From: Actinomycetes bacterium
GTDB lineage: Bacteria; Actinomycetota; Acidimicrobiia; Spongiisociales; UBA4744
Direction: 5' to 3'
DNA: 5,442 bases
Assembly (NCBI GenBank): GCA_024641205.1
Contig: JAHEDM010000194.1
Location: forward strand, 1 to 5,442
Shown: positions 1-5,142 of the stretch, piece after piece
Layout: each line of letters begins with the position of its first letter
How positions within the stretch are numbered: position 1 is the stretch's first letter
Notes under the pieces: model-generated
The model's input: only the letters and a program-made list of their open reading frames with translations
Told to the model about the DNA's origin: nothing
Databases searched by the model: none
Translations under genes and position numbers: made by a program

Positions 1-1
1 G

Positions 2-880
2 CTCGAGGCCATACTCGCCATTGCCGGGCGGCTCCCCCTCAAGCTGGCTGTGCTGGTCATCGCAGGCGACTCCCTCGAACTCGAACAGGCGGCCGCCGCG
101 CTCGCAGGAGCCGGTCCACGCCTCACATTCCTGGGCGTCAAGGAGTTTGCCGACGGGAGCCTGGGTGGTCATACGGCCGCCTTGGAACTCCCGTATGCAG
201 ACCAGCCCGATGCGTACGGAACACTCCGGCTCGACCCGGCGGCCGTTGGCGATCGGGCCCGGACCGCGCTTCGTCTCGGTGGAAAGGTGGCGGTACACGC
301 CATTGGCGATGTCGCAAACGGACGGGTGCTCGATCTGTTCGATGACCTCCTGGCGGAGGGAACCGACCCCACCGACTTGCGAATCGAACACGCCTCTATC
401 CTGACCCCGGAGCTGATCGGTCGGTTCGCCGCCGGCGGTGTTGCGGCTTCGGTGCAGCCGGCGTTTATGGCCTCCGAGGCCGGTTGGCTGGAGAAGCGGC
501 TCGGACCGGAACGTCTCCGCCATGCGTACCCGCTTGCCTCGCTGGTTGCGGCCGGAGTCCCGCTGGCCGGAGGTTCGGACTGCCCGGTCGAACCTCCGCA
601 CCCTCTATGGGGAATGGCCGCCGCCCGCGATCGGGGGGGCTTGGATCACGCGGAAGCCCTCTCAGGAGCACAAGCCCTTTCGCTCTTCACCGACGATGCC
701 GCCCGGGCCATGGGAGAACCAAAGCCACTGGCCGTCGGCAGCCCCGCCGATTTCGTCGTCTTGGATCGCGACCCGGTCGAGGCAACCCCGGACGAGCTTC
801 GCCGCGCCCGGGTCGTGGCGACCTGGATCGACGGCGAGCCGGCCCTCTTCCCGGATCACCCGGTCACCTGGAGGGGATAG
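2..880 (+). CDS. YtcJ-like metal-dependent amidohydrolase, C-terminal part (5' end outside window)
   Basis: The reading frame is open from the left edge (first full codon at 2) to the TAG at 878-880. It shows 292 residues, a little over half of a usual YtcJ/Amidohydro_3 protein of about 500-550 residues. A GTG at position 50 is internal and not a credible start. Numbering from the first visible codon, family motifs appear in order: VKEFADGSLGGHTAA with K47, probably the metal-bridging carboxylated lysine; VHAIGDVAN with H99; RIEHA with H130; and GSDCPVEPPHP with D193. The N-terminal HxH metal pair must lie upstream. The C-terminus (GSPADFVVLDRDP, then RVVATWIDGEP) is the small beta-sandwich domain typical of amidohydrolases. 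The family hydrolyses C-N bonds of amides, formamides or cyclic ureas in the cytoplasm, but the substrate cannot be read from sequence. The gene is convergent with the SDR gene on the other strand. Confidence 0.93.
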   Translation, partial: LEAILAIAGRLPLKLAVLVIAGDSLELEQAAAALAGAGPRLTFLGVKEFADGSLGGHTAALELPYADQPDAYGTLRLDPAAVGDRARTALRLGGKVAVHAIGDVANGRVLDLFDDLLAEGTDPTDLRIEHASILTPELIGRFAAGGVAASVQPAFMASEAGWLEKRLGPERLRHAYPLASLVAAGVPLAGGSDCPVEPPHPLWGMAAARDRGGLDHAEALSGAQALSLFTDDAARAMGEPKPLAVGSPADFVVLDRDPVEATPDELRRARVVATWIDGEPALFPDHPVTWRG

Positions 881-941
881 AAAACCGTTCTGGCGTGAGT
901 TTCCTGCGGTATGTGTCGGTAATTCACGCCAGAACGGGTTA
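881..941 (-). terminator. Long inverted repeat between convergent genes, probable terminator of the SDR gene
   Basis: CCGTTCTGGCGTGA at 885-898 is perfectly complementary to 924-937 (14 bp). The stem extends inward by a G-T wobble and two A-T pairs, leaving a loop of about 19 nt, and outward by two A-T pairs after one bulged G. Read on the minus strand, it starts a few bases after the SDR stop and ends in a TTTT run (complement of 881-884), as in an intrinsic terminator. On the + strand the U-tract is poor, so service to the amidohydrolase gene is less certain. The loop is longer than usual for a terminator, so a dispersed palindromic repeat is an alternative. Confidence 0.6.
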
Positions 942-1712
942 TCAAGGAATGAGCCGGCCTTCCATACCGCCTGCCACAACCACCACCTGACCGGTCACGT
1001 GCCCAGACAACCGGTCCGAGGCCAATATCACCACCTGGGCGGCCACATCCTCGGGAGCCCCGAGTTTCTTCAGGGCCATCGTCGAGGTGACCCGGGCCTC
1101 CAGATTCGGATCCCGGCGTGCGTCGGTCGTCATGGGAGTAACGGTCCAGCCGGGGGCGACCACATTGACTCGCACCGCCCCACCCAGGCGAGCAGCCTCG
1201 TTCTTGGCGCTCAGTAGCAAACCCGAGAGAATGGCACCTTTGGAGGCCGCGTAATCAGCGTGGCCGGCTTCGCCGAACACGCCGGCCGTCGAGGCGATCA
1301 TCACCAGACTTCCTCGCCCCGTAGCGGCCGCATGTCGAAAGAATCCCCGGGCGGTCAAGAACGTTGCGGTGAGATTGGCGTCGAGGGTTTCCCTCCACCG
1401 TTCGAGCGAAAGCTCCCAGATGGGCTGGTCTGCAGAAGGCCAGACTCCAGCATTGGCGACCACCACATCGACCCGGCCGAGCGCTTTGAGAGCCCGCGGG
1501 ATGAGACGATCCGCTTCGGCCTCAACCCTCAGGTCGGCGCCGATGGCAACCCCGCCTACCTCGGAGGCCAGGACTTCGGCCGCTTGCTTTGAGGTTCGAT
1601 AGTGAACGGCCACCCGGGCGCCTTCTGCGGCAAATGCCCTCACTACCGATTGCCCAATTCCACCACCGCCCCCGGTGACGACGATTCCTTTGCCGGCTAA
1701 TTCTGAGTCCAT
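942..1712 (-). CDS. SDR-family NAD(P)-dependent oxidoreductase (FabG-like)
   Basis: This is a complete 256-residue classical short-chain dehydrogenase/reductase, the usual length for the family. The Rossmann nucleotide loop is TGGGGGIG at residues 13-20. NAG at 87-89 follows the fourth strand. The catalytic tetrad is N113, S141 (in MIASTAG), Y154 and K158 (YAASK). PGWTVTPM and the C-terminal HVTGQVVVVAGGM are standard late motifs. HYRTS with R39 after the second strand suggests a preference for NADP(H). The protein probably reduces or oxidises a carbonyl/alcohol group in the cytoplasm. It resembles 3-oxoacyl-ACP reductase, but no fatty-acid genes are nearby and the substrate is unknown. The ATG (complement of 1710-1712) was chosen because the Rossmann fold begins about ten residues in. 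No Shine-Dalgarno precedes it, and a TAAGTT box lies 7 nt upstream. Confidence 0.95.
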   Translation of the reverse strand: MDSELAGKGIVVTGGGGGIGQSVVRAFAAEGARVAVHYRTSKQAAEVLASEVGGVAIGADLRVEAEADRLIPRALKALGRVDVVVANAGVWPSADQPIWELSLERWRETLDANLTATFLTARGFFRHAAATGRGSLVMIASTAGVFGEAGHADYAASKGAILSGLLLSAKNEAARLGGAVRVNVVAPGWTVTPMTTDARRDPNLEARVTSTMALKKLGAPEDVAAQVVILASDRLSGHVTGQVVVVAGGMEGRLIP

Positions 1713-1719
1713 GGATAGG

Positions 1720-1725
1720 AACTTA
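1720..1725 (-). promoter_or_regulatory. Putative -10 box for leaderless SDR transcript
   Basis: On the minus strand TAAGTT fits the TANNNT -10 pattern and ends 7 nt before the SDR ATG, so transcription would start at or next to the start codon. There is no Shine-Dalgarno between it and the ATG. No good -35 hexamer is visible at 16-19 nt spacing. The call rests on position and pattern only. Confidence 0.4.
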
Positions 1726-1747
1726 GTGCCGTCCCGGGTTGACCCGG

Positions 1748-1939
1748 TCAGTCGCCGTGGAGAACGTCCCGCCGGACCCGGGCGAACGCTTGATTGAGTT
1801 CGAGCACATCACTGGGATGCAGGCTGCGTTCGAGGCGGGTTGCCGCGGCGCTGCGCAGGATCTCATGCACTGCCCAGACCATCGCGCCTGCCAGGCCAAC
1901 AACCGCTGCTATCGCGAGGATCGAAAGAAACCACACCAT
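1748..1939 (-). CDS. Possible small single-span membrane protein (hypothetical)
   Basis: A 63-residue minus-strand frame starts with ATG (complement of 1937-1939). Residues 1 to about 26 (MVWFLSILAIAAVVGLAGAM and on) form a convincing hydrophobic membrane segment. A charged, helix-prone tail of about 37 residues follows, rich in Arg, Leu and Ala, and ending RVRRDVLHGD. No family is recognised. The stop lies 35 nt before the SDR ATG on the same strand, and the gene is divergent from the M3 peptidase, so without it 1713-2036 would be an unusually long gap. No Shine-Dalgarno precedes the ATG. An in-frame ATG (complement of 2036-2038) would give 96 residues, but it overlaps the peptidase start codon and adds a polar, low-information N-terminus. 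The opposite-strand frame over the same bases looks less protein-like. A chance open frame in GC-rich DNA remains possible. Confidence 0.42.
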   Translation of the reverse strand: MVWFLSILAIAAVVGLAGAMVWAVHEILRSAAATRLERSLHPSDVLELNQAFARVRRDVLHGD

Positions 1940-2020
1940 GGAATGGGATCGGCCGGCCAGAGCCCCAACTTGAGGGCCGCCGTCCTTTCGATTTCGCCTT
2001 TCCGGATGGTCGGGGACGGG

Positions 2021-2028
2021 TGTAGGGT
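2021..2028 (+). promoter_or_regulatory. Putative -10 box for leaderless M3 peptidase transcript
   Basis: TAGGGT at 2023-2028, preceded directly by TG, matches TANNNT and ends 8 nt before the ATG at 2037. The intervening CTCTCCTC contains no ribosome-binding site, which favours a leaderless mRNA. A weak -35 candidate, TTTCCG, lies at 1999-2004 with an 18-nt spacer. Confidence 0.45.
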
Positions 2029-2036
2029 CTCTCCTC

Positions 2037-3989
2037 ATGCTCGTCGACCACACCGCGACCACGGCAACCGCCGTCAATGAGACGGTGGCCGACGCCATCG
2101 CTTGGGCTGAGGCTGCCGTCACTTCCGTTATTGCCGTCGAGGGGTTGCGCACTTTCGAAAACACTATTCGTCCGCTCGAGGACATCTCGGTTGCGCTGCA
2201 GGACGCCTACGGACGGGGTCCGTTTCTGGGCAACGTGCACCCCGACGAAGAAGTCCGGGAAACGGCCCGGGAGTCAGAAGAGCGGCTCCAGAAGTGGCAA
2301 GTTGAACTTAGTTTCCGGCCCGAATTGTTCCGGGCGGTCAAGGACTACTCGGGGACCGATGAAGCCGACCAGCTGGAAGGCGAAGCGAAACGTTTTCTGG
2401 CCTTTCTGCTACGAGACTTCCGCCGGGCCGGTCATGAACTCTCAATTGATGATCAGGCCGAAGTCCAACGACTCCGCGAGCGCCTTGTCGAACTCGAAGT
2501 TGCTTTCCAGCGCAATATCGCCGAATACGCGGACTACCTCGAGGTGACTACCGCCGATCTGGCAGGCCTACCAGATGATTACATAGAGCGGTTGGACCGA
2601 GGCACCGATGGTTCCCTGCAGATCAGTATGGCGTACCCGCACGTGATCCCCTTCATGGAGCAAGCCGAGAGACGCGACCTCCGCGAAGCTCTTGCCTTCA
2701 AATTCAACAGCCGCGCCGTTGACGCCAATCGACCGGTTCTGCAAGAGGCGGTTGAAGCGAGAGAGCGCATCGCGCAACTCTTCGGTCTGGACTCTTGGGC
2801 TCACTATCAGATGGAGGAGAAGATGGCCAAGCACCCAGCCGCCGTCGAAGCCTTCTATGCGGAGCTGATCCCGCCGCTCTCCGAGGGAGGAAGAGCGGAG
2901 ATAGCCGTCATGGCAGACATGTTGGCCACCGATACAGGGTCCCGCGATCTCCAGTCATGGGATTGGCGGTACTACGACACGCAGCTCCGAAAGCGGGAAT
3001 TCGGTATCGACACCAATCGGGTTGCCGAGTATTTCAAGCTCGAGGAAGTCATCGCCGGATTGTTCGATCTCACGGCCGAAGTCTTCGGTCTCACGTACCA
3101 ACCGGTTCCAGAGGCAAAAGCGTGGCACGAGGAAGTGCTGCTGTATCAGATACTCGACACGGCCAGCGGCGAACACCTGGCGTACTTCTATGCGGACCTC
3201 TTCCCCCGCGAGGGTAAGTTCAGCCATGCGGCCGCCTTTCCCCTCTACCCCGGTCACCGGGAGCCCGACGGCATGTACCGTCGCCCGATCTCGGCCATCG
3301 TGGCCAATTTGACCAAGCCAACCGCGGACAGACCTGCCTTGCTGCAGCACGCGGAAGTCGAAACACTTTTCCACGAATTCGGCCATATCCTCCATATGTC
3401 CCTCACCAATGCTGATTTCACCCGGTTCTCAGGGGCGAATACCGAATGGGATTTTGTCGAGGCACCAAGCCAGATCATGGAGGAATGGTGCTGGCAACCC
3501 GGGGTCCTTCAGAGGTTCGCACGCCACTATCAGACGGGCGAGCCCATTCCTGAAGAGCTTTCTAACGATCTCGTCGGGGCGCGCCACCTCAACGTCGCCC
3601 TGCACACCCTGCGACAGGTTTCCTTCGGTGTGTTCGACATGGGCCTCCACGGGCCTGGCGATCACAGCGACATGGACCTCATCCACGAACGAGCTGAGAC
3701 GGTAGGCCTGCTCCCACCGCACGAAGGCACCTTCTTTCCCGCCAGTTTTGGCCATCTGCTTGGTGGCTACGACGCCGGGTACTACGGATATCTCTGGTCG
3801 ATGGTGTACGGACTGGATATGTTCAGCCGATTCGCCGAAGTGGGCGTCACCAGTCCAGAGGTTGGGCAACGATACCGCCGGGAGATCCTCGAACCGGGCG
3901 GATCGCTCGACGGAGATCAGTTGCTCCGCAACTTTCTGGGCCGCGAGCCTTCCAATGAGGCTTTCCTGCATCACATCGGCATAACGTAG
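2037..3989 (+). CDS. M3A-family zinc oligopeptidase (thimet oligopeptidase / oligopeptidase A type)
   Basis: This complete 650-residue cytoplasmic metallopeptidase probably cleaves short peptides left by larger proteases; no signal peptide or membrane segment is seen. The N-terminal two-thirds is the helical part of the M3 fold. The gluzincin site is HEFGH at 446-450 (zinc ligands H446 and H450, catalytic E447), with the third ligand E475 in DFVEAPSQ. That H-to-E spacing equals that of mammalian thimet oligopeptidase (H473, H477, E502). The glycine/tyrosine loop GHLLGGYDAGYYGYLWS carries H573, Y578, Y582 and Y585, at the places of TOP H600, Y605, Y609 and Y612, which bind the substrate and stabilise the transition state. 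These motifs place it in M3A rather than in the shorter PepF-like M3B group. Oligopeptidase A and dipeptidyl carboxypeptidase are close relatives, so exo- or endo-specificity is not settled. The ATG at 2037 gives the expected length and follows a TAGGGT box. Confidence 0.97.
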   Translation: MLVDHTATTATAVNETVADAIAWAEAAVTSVIAVEGLRTFENTIRPLEDISVALQDAYGRGPFLGNVHPDEEVRETARESEERLQKWQVELSFRPELFRAVKDYSGTDEADQLEGEAKRFLAFLLRDFRRAGHELSIDDQAEVQRLRERLVELEVAFQRNIAEYADYLEVTTADLAGLPDDYIERLDRGTDGSLQISMAYPHVIPFMEQAERRDLREALAFKFNSRAVDANRPVLQEAVEARERIAQLFGLDSWAHYQMEEKMAKHPAAVEAFYAELIPPLSEGGRAEIAVMADMLATDTGSRDLQSWDWRYYDTQLRKREFGIDTNRVAEYFKLEEVIAGLFDLTAEVFGLTYQPVPEAKAWHEEVLLYQILDTASGEHLAYFYADLFPREGKFSHAAAFPLYPGHREPDGMYRRPISAIVANLTKPTADRPALLQHAEVETLFHEFGHILHMSLTNADFTRFSGANTEWDFVEAPSQIMEEWCWQPGVLQRFARHYQTGEPIPEELSNDLVGARHLNVALHTLRQVSFGVFDMGLHGPGDHSDMDLIHERAETVGLLPPHEGTFFPASFGHLLGGYDAGYYGYLWSMVYGLDMFSRFAEVGVTSPEVGQRYRREILEPGGSLDGDQLLRNFLGREPSNEAFLHHIGIT

Positions 3990-3991
3990 CC

Positions 3992-4011
3992 GCCGGCTAT
4001 CAGCAGCCGGC
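3992..4011 (+). terminator. Hairpin just after the peptidase stop codon
   Basis: GCCGGCT (3992-3998) and AGCCGGC (4005-4011) form a perfect 7-bp GC-rich stem with a 6-nt loop, starting 2 nt after the TAG. It is followed by TAAAATCAT, not a T-run. It may therefore be a Rho-assisted or mRNA-stabilising 3' end rather than a classical intrinsic terminator. Confidence 0.4.
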
Positions 4012-4194
4012 TAAAATCATCGGTGCGGGCAAGAACTGCACCAAGCCACGCAGGGTTTCTCTTCTCTTAACCTCCCCGTAATGTTCTGAAAACCGTCATC
4101 TGTGATCATGGTGGCAACGTACAACAGACGAGAATTGATAATTTTGTATGTCCCGATAGTGGAAATTCCGAAGAGGTATGACTACAGTTTTTTC

Positions 4195-4218
4195 TCTCAG
4201 ACCGACGACGGTCTGGGA
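4195..4218 (+). promoter_or_regulatory. Strong hairpin in the leader of the small zinc-site gene
   Basis: CAGACCG (4198-4204) and CGGTCTG (4209-4215) pair perfectly around the 4-nt loop ACGA. The stem extends outward to 10 bp with one G-T wobble (4195 with 4218). It lies about 65 nt before the ATG at 4286 and directly after a T-rich tract. No T-run follows on either strand, so it is not a classical terminator. A leader RNA structure or a dyad operator would both fit. Confidence 0.45.
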
Positions 4219-4271
4219 ATGGGAACAAACGATCGATCAAAGACGTTGAATCGGTCCTGAAGATAGACACC

Positions 4272-4278
4272 GAGGAGG
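4272..4278 (+). promoter_or_regulatory. Strong ribosome-binding site before the small zinc-site gene
   Basis: GAGGAGG ends 7 nt before the ATG at 4286. It is one of only two clear Shine-Dalgarno sequences in the window and fixes the start of this short gene. Confidence 0.8.
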
Positions 4279-4285
4279 CCATCGA

Positions 4286-4480
4286 ATGGCTGACACACTA
4301 AAAGGAAACAGGCTCCACGGCGGCATCCGCCCGTCTCGAAAATTCGGGGAAGGTCGCGTCTGCGCCGATAGCGGTTGCGACACGCTCCTGTCGCAGTACA
4401 ACCGGCGGGAGTACTGCTTCGCTCACGCTCCCGTGCGGTTCCCCCGGGTCCGCGGGCGGGTCGTAGCCGAAGGCACCTGA
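4286..4480 (+). CDS. Small putative zinc-binding protein with C-x4-C-x12-C-x2-H site
   Basis: This 64-residue protein of unknown function starts with ATG behind a strong, well-spaced GAGGAGG. Residues 1-25 are basic and look flexible. The core VCADSGCDTLLSQYNRREYC supplies C26, C31 and C44, and H47 follows in CFAH. This four-ligand arrangement fits a small treble-clef or ribbon-like zinc site. The piece LSxYN between the cysteine pairs recalls short cysteine knuckles I associate with actinobacterial small proteins, but I cannot name a characterised family. The C-terminus (RFPRVRGRVVAEG) is again basic, so contact with nucleic acid is a reasonable guess and no more. The gene stands alone: a long AT-rich leader precedes it and an intrinsic terminator separates it from csoR. 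The cysteines could bind another metal, but the terminator argues against it being part of the copper operon. Confidence 0.75.
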   Translation: MADTLKGNRLHGGIRPSRKFGEGRVCADSGCDTLLSQYNRREYCFAHAPVRFPRVRGRVVAEGT

Positions 4481-4540
4481 GCCGATCCCACCATTTCCCG
4501 GCGCCATCCGGAACCCCTCCACCAAGTTTGGCGCCAACCA

Positions 4541-4576
4541 GAGACCCCGGAAACCCTCCTCCGGGGTCTCCCTTTT
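4541..4576 (+). terminator. Intrinsic terminator after the small zinc-site gene
   Basis: GAGACCCCGGA (4541-4551) and TCCGGGGTCTC (4560-4570) form a perfect 11-bp stem with an 8-nt loop, followed by CCTTTTC. This is the clearest Rho-independent terminator in the window. It ends transcription from the gene stopping at 4480 and insulates the copper operon from read-through. A weaker pair of GGCGCC copies (4500-4505 and 4530-4535) lies just before it. Confidence 0.82.
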
Positions 4577-4583
4577 CGACTCG

Positions 4584-4611
4584 CTACCCCACCCCACCCC
4601 CGGTGGGGTAG
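4584..4611 (+). promoter_or_regulatory. Probable CsoR operator (nested GC-rich palindrome)
   Basis: Two inverted repeats share their right arm. ACCCCACC (4591-4598), CCC and GGTGGGGT (4602-4609) form a perfect 8-bp dyad. CTACCCCAC (4584-4592) also pairs with GTGGGGTAG (4603-4611). The left half-site is thus nearly duplicated (TACCCC ACCCC ACC). TACCCC/GGGGTA dyads with a G/C-rich centre are the known CsoR operator type, and this one sits just before csoR and overlaps its -10 box. Apo-CsoR would block RNA polymerase here and Cu(I) would release it. Confidence 0.8.
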
Positions 4612-4614
4612 TAT
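4609..4614 (+). promoter_or_regulatory. Putative -10 box of the csoR-copZ-copA operon
   Basis: TAGTAT fits TANNNT (4 of 6 to TATAAT) and overlaps the last three bases of the operator palindrome. It ends 9 nt before the csoR ATG, giving a leaderless or nearly leaderless mRNA; CCTGGGAAC before the ATG is not a usable Shine-Dalgarno. The -35 position falls inside the C-run of the operator and has no consensus. Confidence 0.55.
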
Positions 4615-4623
4615 CCTGGGAAC

Positions 4624-4923
4624 ATGAAAGAGCAACACAAGACGACGGCTCTCAACCGGCTCAAAACTGTACGCGGCCACCTCGAAGGCGTAATCGGCAT
4701 GGTCGGTGAAGAGCGTTATTGCCCGGACATCATGAAGCAGGTGTCGGCTCTCCAGGCCTCACTGGAACGAGTCAATCGAATTCTCCTCCAGAACCACCTC
4801 GAGACCTGCGTAAACCAAGCTGTAGCGGAAGGGCGTGCGGAGGAAATCGTCGATGAACTCATGGAAACAATGAAGTACACGGCGGCGGTCACAGGACCCG
4901 CGGCCCAGAAGGAGGAAATGTGA
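4624..4923 (+). CDS. csoR: Copper-sensing transcriptional repressor CsoR
   Basis: This 99-residue protein is an all-helical CsoR/RcnR-family (DUF156) repressor. The N-terminal helix (LNRLKTVRGHLEGVIGMV) and the RYCPDIMKQVSALQASLERV helix are the family signature. Cu(I) ligands are all present: C33, H58 and C62 have the same 25- and 4-residue spacing as C36, H61 and C65 of Mycobacterium tuberculosis CsoR. Y32 and E78 fall at the second-shell Tyr35 and Glu81 positions. The intact C-H-C set points to copper rather than the nickel/cobalt (RcnR), formaldehyde (FrmR) or persulfide (CstR) branches. It acts as a DNA-binding oligomer that represses its own operon until Cu(I) binds. It is first in the operon, follows a matching operator, and its stop overlaps the copZ start. 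Confidence 0.95.
   Translation: MKEQHKTTALNRLKTVRGHLEGVIGMVGEERYCPDIMKQVSALQASLERVNRILLQNHLETCVNQAVAEGRAEEIVDELMETMKYTAAVTGPAAQKEEM
4909..4915 (+). promoter_or_regulatory. Ribosome-binding site for copZ inside the end of csoR
   Basis: AAGGAGG inside the last csoR codons lies 4 nt before the GTG at 4920. This supports that GTG start even though the spacing is short. Together with the 4-nt gene overlap it points to translational coupling. Confidence 0.65.
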
Positions 4924-5132
4924 GCAAGCTGAACATCTCGGTGCCGGATATTTCGTGCAATCACTGCAAGATGTCGATCGAGGGAGCCGTCGGCGCGTTG
5001 AACGGTGTCGATCGGGTCGAGGTCCATATCGAACCGCGCACGGTAGACGTCGATTACGACGACGCATCCATATCTCTGGATACCATCTATTCGGCCATCG
5101 AGGAGCAGGGCTACGAAGTAGCCAAGGGCTAG
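4920..5132 (+). CDS. copZ: Copper chaperone CopZ (HMA domain)
   Basis: This 70-residue single heavy-metal-associated domain has a beta-alpha-beta-beta-alpha-beta pattern. The metal loop is DISCNHCKMS with C13 and C16, which bind one Cu(I) and hand it to CopA or CsoR in the cytoplasm. The usual GMTCxxC is changed to DISCNHC, with Ser in place of the Met-Thr context and a His between the cysteines. Later motifs GVDRVEVHIEPRTVDVDYD and IEEQGYEVA match strands and the closing helix of the fold. It starts with GTG, sharing 4 nt with the end of csoR (csoR stop TGA at 4921-4923). The gene ends 10 nt before copA. A mercury or other soft-metal carrier is a less likely reading, given the neighbours. 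Confidence 0.92.
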   Translation: MSKLNISVPDISCNHCKMSIEGAVGALNGVDRVEVHIEPRTVDVDYDDASISLDTIYSAIEEQGYEVAKG

Positions 5133-5142
5133 AGAACCACCG

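Larger units (their letters stand above)
3990..4285. other. Intergenic region with AT-rich leader of the small zinc-site gene
   Basis: These 296 bases hold no gene I can support. After the 3992-4011 hairpin, a weak 5-bp stem (GGTGC 4022-4026 with GCACC 4038-4042) and a pyrimidine-rich stretch around 4060-4080 follow. From about 4120 to 4195 the DNA is clearly more AT-rich than its surroundings. It includes TTGATAATTTTGTATG (4135-4150) and a T6 run (4188-4193) just before a strong hairpin. The AT-rich part is where a promoter for the downstream gene is most likely; GATAAT at 4137-4142 is the best -10-like hexamer, without a good -35 partner. That would give a 5' leader of more than 100 nt, in contrast to the leaderless genes in this window. 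Confidence 0.5.

Noticed and set aside
438..1217. Long plus-strand frame overlapping the amidohydrolase and the SDR gene
   Set aside because: It crosses two well-supported genes and the palindrome between them, and its Arg/Ser/Pro-rich translation is typical of an out-of-frame shadow in GC-rich DNA.
1739..2080. Plus-strand 113-codon frame opposite the putative small membrane protein
   Set aside because: Polar, low-information sequence rich in Arg, His and Pro with no start signals. It runs into the peptidase start and looks like the shadow of the minus-strand frame.
3429..3974. 181-codon minus-strand frame opposite the M3 peptidase active-site region
   Set aside because: It lies fully within a conserved gene and has no motif or start signal.
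4022..4042. Small stem GGTGC/GCACC after the peptidase gene as a second terminator
   Set aside because: Only 5 bp with an 11-nt loop, and the pyrimidine-rich tract begins more than 10 nt later, so it is too weak to annotate.
4102..4260. Short open frame of about 50 codons (GTG at 4102 or ATG at 4108 to TGA at 4258) in the leader of the small zinc-site gene
   Set aside because: No Shine-Dalgarno, no recognisable motif, and it runs through the AT-rich tract and the hairpin. Chance openness is more likely, although a leader peptide cannot be excluded.
4500..4535. Two GGCGCC copies as an operator or hairpin
   Set aside because: A 6-bp self-palindrome repeated 24 nt apart is expected often in GC-rich DNA, and the adjacent 11-bp terminator explains the region better.
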